NCBI GenBank assembly: GCA_945860425.1
Contig: CAMAQU010000121.1
Span: 1 to 5,703, forward strand
DNA: 5,703 nucleotides
Reading direction: 5' to 3'
From: Sphingomonas paucimobilis
Lineage (GTDB): Bacteria > Pseudomonadota > Alphaproteobacteria > Sphingomonadales > Sphingomonadaceae
The notes under the pieces are model-generated. The model was given only the letters and a program-made list of their open reading frames with translations, was not told where the DNA came from and searched no databases. Shown here piece by piece: positions 4,693 to 5,703 of this stretch (position 1 is its first letter; each line of letters opens with the position of its first letter). A program made the position numbers and the translations under genes.

Positions 4693-5703
4693 TCAACAGC
4701 GCCAGCCCTTGGCAACAGGCCCCGGCTCCAAAACGCGATAGGCATGGTCTACAAATTCGCAGAGTAGGGGCCGGGTGTCGCGCGGGTCGATGATATCTTC
4801 GATCCCGAACTTCTCGGCCGTGCGGAACGGGCTGCGAACGTCATTGAGGCGCTTTTGAATGTCCTTGAGCAGCGCCTTGGGATTGTCGCTGGCTTCCAGA
4901 TCGGATTTATAGGCCGCCTCCAGCCCGCCTGAGATGGGCAAGCTCCCCCAATCGCCTGAGGGCCAAGCATAGCGCCATTTGTGGCGCGAGAGGTTGGCGT
5001 GGGCGCTGCCCGCCATGCCATAGGCCTTGCGCAGGATGACGGCGCAGGTTGGCACCTTGGCCTGATACATGGCCATCATCGCGCGACTGCCAAAGCGGAT
5101 GGTCGCCTCATCCTCTGCCTTGCGGCCGATCAGGAAGCCGGGGACATCGACCAGATGGATGAGCGGCAGATGGAAGGTATCGGCCAGATCAACAAAGCGT
5201 TCCAGCTTGCGGGCGCTCGCCGCCGTCCATAGGCCGCCAAGGACCATTGGGTCAGAAGCAAGGATCGCGACTGGATAGCCATCCAGCCGGGCAAAGCCCG
5301 TCACCACGCTCGTCCCATGTTGGCGGCCAATTTCAAAAAAGCTGTCCTGATCGACCACCGCCTCAATAATGGGGCGGATTTTATAGAGGTGGCGGCTATC
5401 GCGCGGCACCGCTTCGATCAAGGTGGGATCGCGCCGATCCGGCTTGTCCGTGGGCGGTTTGCGGGTTGGCAGGTCATGGACAGAGGAGGGGAGGTAAGAG
5501 AGGAAGCGTCGTGCTTTGGCAAAGGCATCGGCTTCGCTCTCGGCTTCATCATCAATCGCGCCATTTTTGGCGTGGATGGTGGACCCACCCAAATCTTCCT
5601 TGGTGCGATTTTCCCCCACGGCGGCAACCACAGGCGGGCCGGCGACGAACATTTGCGCCAAGCCTTTTACCAGCACCGAATAATGGGCCATCACCTGCCG
5701 CCC
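4693..5703 (-). CDS. Acyl-CoA carboxylase carboxyltransferase (beta) subunit, 5' end beyond the window
   Basis: This is the carboxyltransferase part of a biotin-dependent acyl-CoA carboxylase (PccB/AccD/MccB superfamily), which moves CO2 from carboxybiotin to an acyl-CoA. The frame is open to the right edge and gives 336 residues, against about 510-530 for full subunits, so about a third is missing at the N-terminus. In visible numbering, the end of the N-domain contains GLAQMFVAGPPVV (14-26) and EDLGGSTIHAKNGAIDDEAE (36-55). The C-domain contains VDQDSFFEIG (117-126), VTGFARLDGYPVAILASDP (134-152), LADTFHLPLIHLVDVPGFL (173-191), RKAYGMAGSAH (225-235) and AWPSGDWGSLPISGG (246-260). In PccB-type enzymes the RKAYG motif usually reads RKAYGGAYD, so the acyl pocket differs and the substrate is uncertain; I give no gene symbol. 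A biotin carboxylase/carrier subunit is expected to the right or elsewhere. The stop lies six bases from the convergent agmatine deiminase gene. Confidence 0.9.
   Translation of the reverse strand, partial: GRQVMAHYSVLVKGLAQMFVAGPPVVAAVGENRTKEDLGGSTIHAKNGAIDDEAESEADAFAKARRFLSYLPSSVHDLPTRKPPTDKPDRRDPTLIEAVPRDSRHLYKIRPIIEAVVDQDSFFEIGRQHGTSVVTGFARLDGYPVAILASDPMVLGGLWTAASARKLERFVDLADTFHLPLIHLVDVPGFLIGRKAEDEATIRFGSRAMMAMYQAKVPTCAVILRKAYGMAGSAHANLSRHKWRYAWPSGDWGSLPISGGLEAAYKSDLEASDNPKALLKDIQKRLNDVRSPFRTAEKFGIEDIIDPRDTRPLLCEFVDHAYRVLEPGPVAKGWRC

Noticed and set aside
1..5703. A novel defence, mobile or RNA-guided system.
   Set aside because: All long coding regions belong to known housekeeping or metabolic families, the gaps are short, and no repeats, atypical base composition or unassigned conserved gene were seen.

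Overview
The window looks like ordinary, dense chromosome of an alphaproteobacterium. The order Sphingomonadales is the best guess, from the GC-rich but not extreme base composition, the rpiB-glyA-nrdR gene order, the C-minus form of ribosomal protein S4 and the general look of the proteins. This placement is a judgement from memory of such sequences, not from a search. I see no insertion sequences, phage genes, CRISPR array, complete tRNA or rRNA gene, or any obviously new defence or mobile system.

Region 1 (1-2841, + strand) is a tightly packed four-gene run. It holds the end of rpiB (ribose-5-phosphate isomerase B), glyA (serine hydroxymethyltransferase), nrdR (zinc-ribbon/ATP-cone repressor of ribonucleotide reductase genes) and a trmJ-like SPOUT tRNA 2'-O-methyltransferase. 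The junctions are a 4-base ATGA overlap, a 3-base gap and a 2-base gap, so one translationally coupled transcript is likely. The shared theme is nucleotide and one-carbon supply: pentose phosphate for nucleotides, methylene-tetrahydrofolate, control of dNTP synthesis, and a tRNA modification that uses S-adenosylmethionine.

Region 2 (2842-3641) is a self-contained ribosomal protein unit. A leader of about 130 bases carries only weak promoter candidates and a 10-base palindrome. It is followed by rpsD (S4) with a clear ribosome binding site, then a strong intrinsic terminator whose loop is a UUCG tetraloop closed by a C-G pair.

Region 3 (3700-4686, + strand) is a single gene for an agmatine deiminase family protein with all the recognisable active-site motifs. 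Its usual partner in putrescine synthesis, N-carbamoylputrescine amidase, is not in the window.

Region 4 (4693-5703, - strand) is the C-terminal two thirds of a biotin-dependent acyl-CoA carboxylase carboxyltransferase subunit, running off the right edge. It converges on the agmatine deiminase gene with six bases between the stop codons and no visible terminator. The points most worth checking are the unusual acyl-pocket motif of this carboxyltransferase, the obligatory TTG start of nrdR one codon after the in-frame glyA stop, and the rpsD leader.
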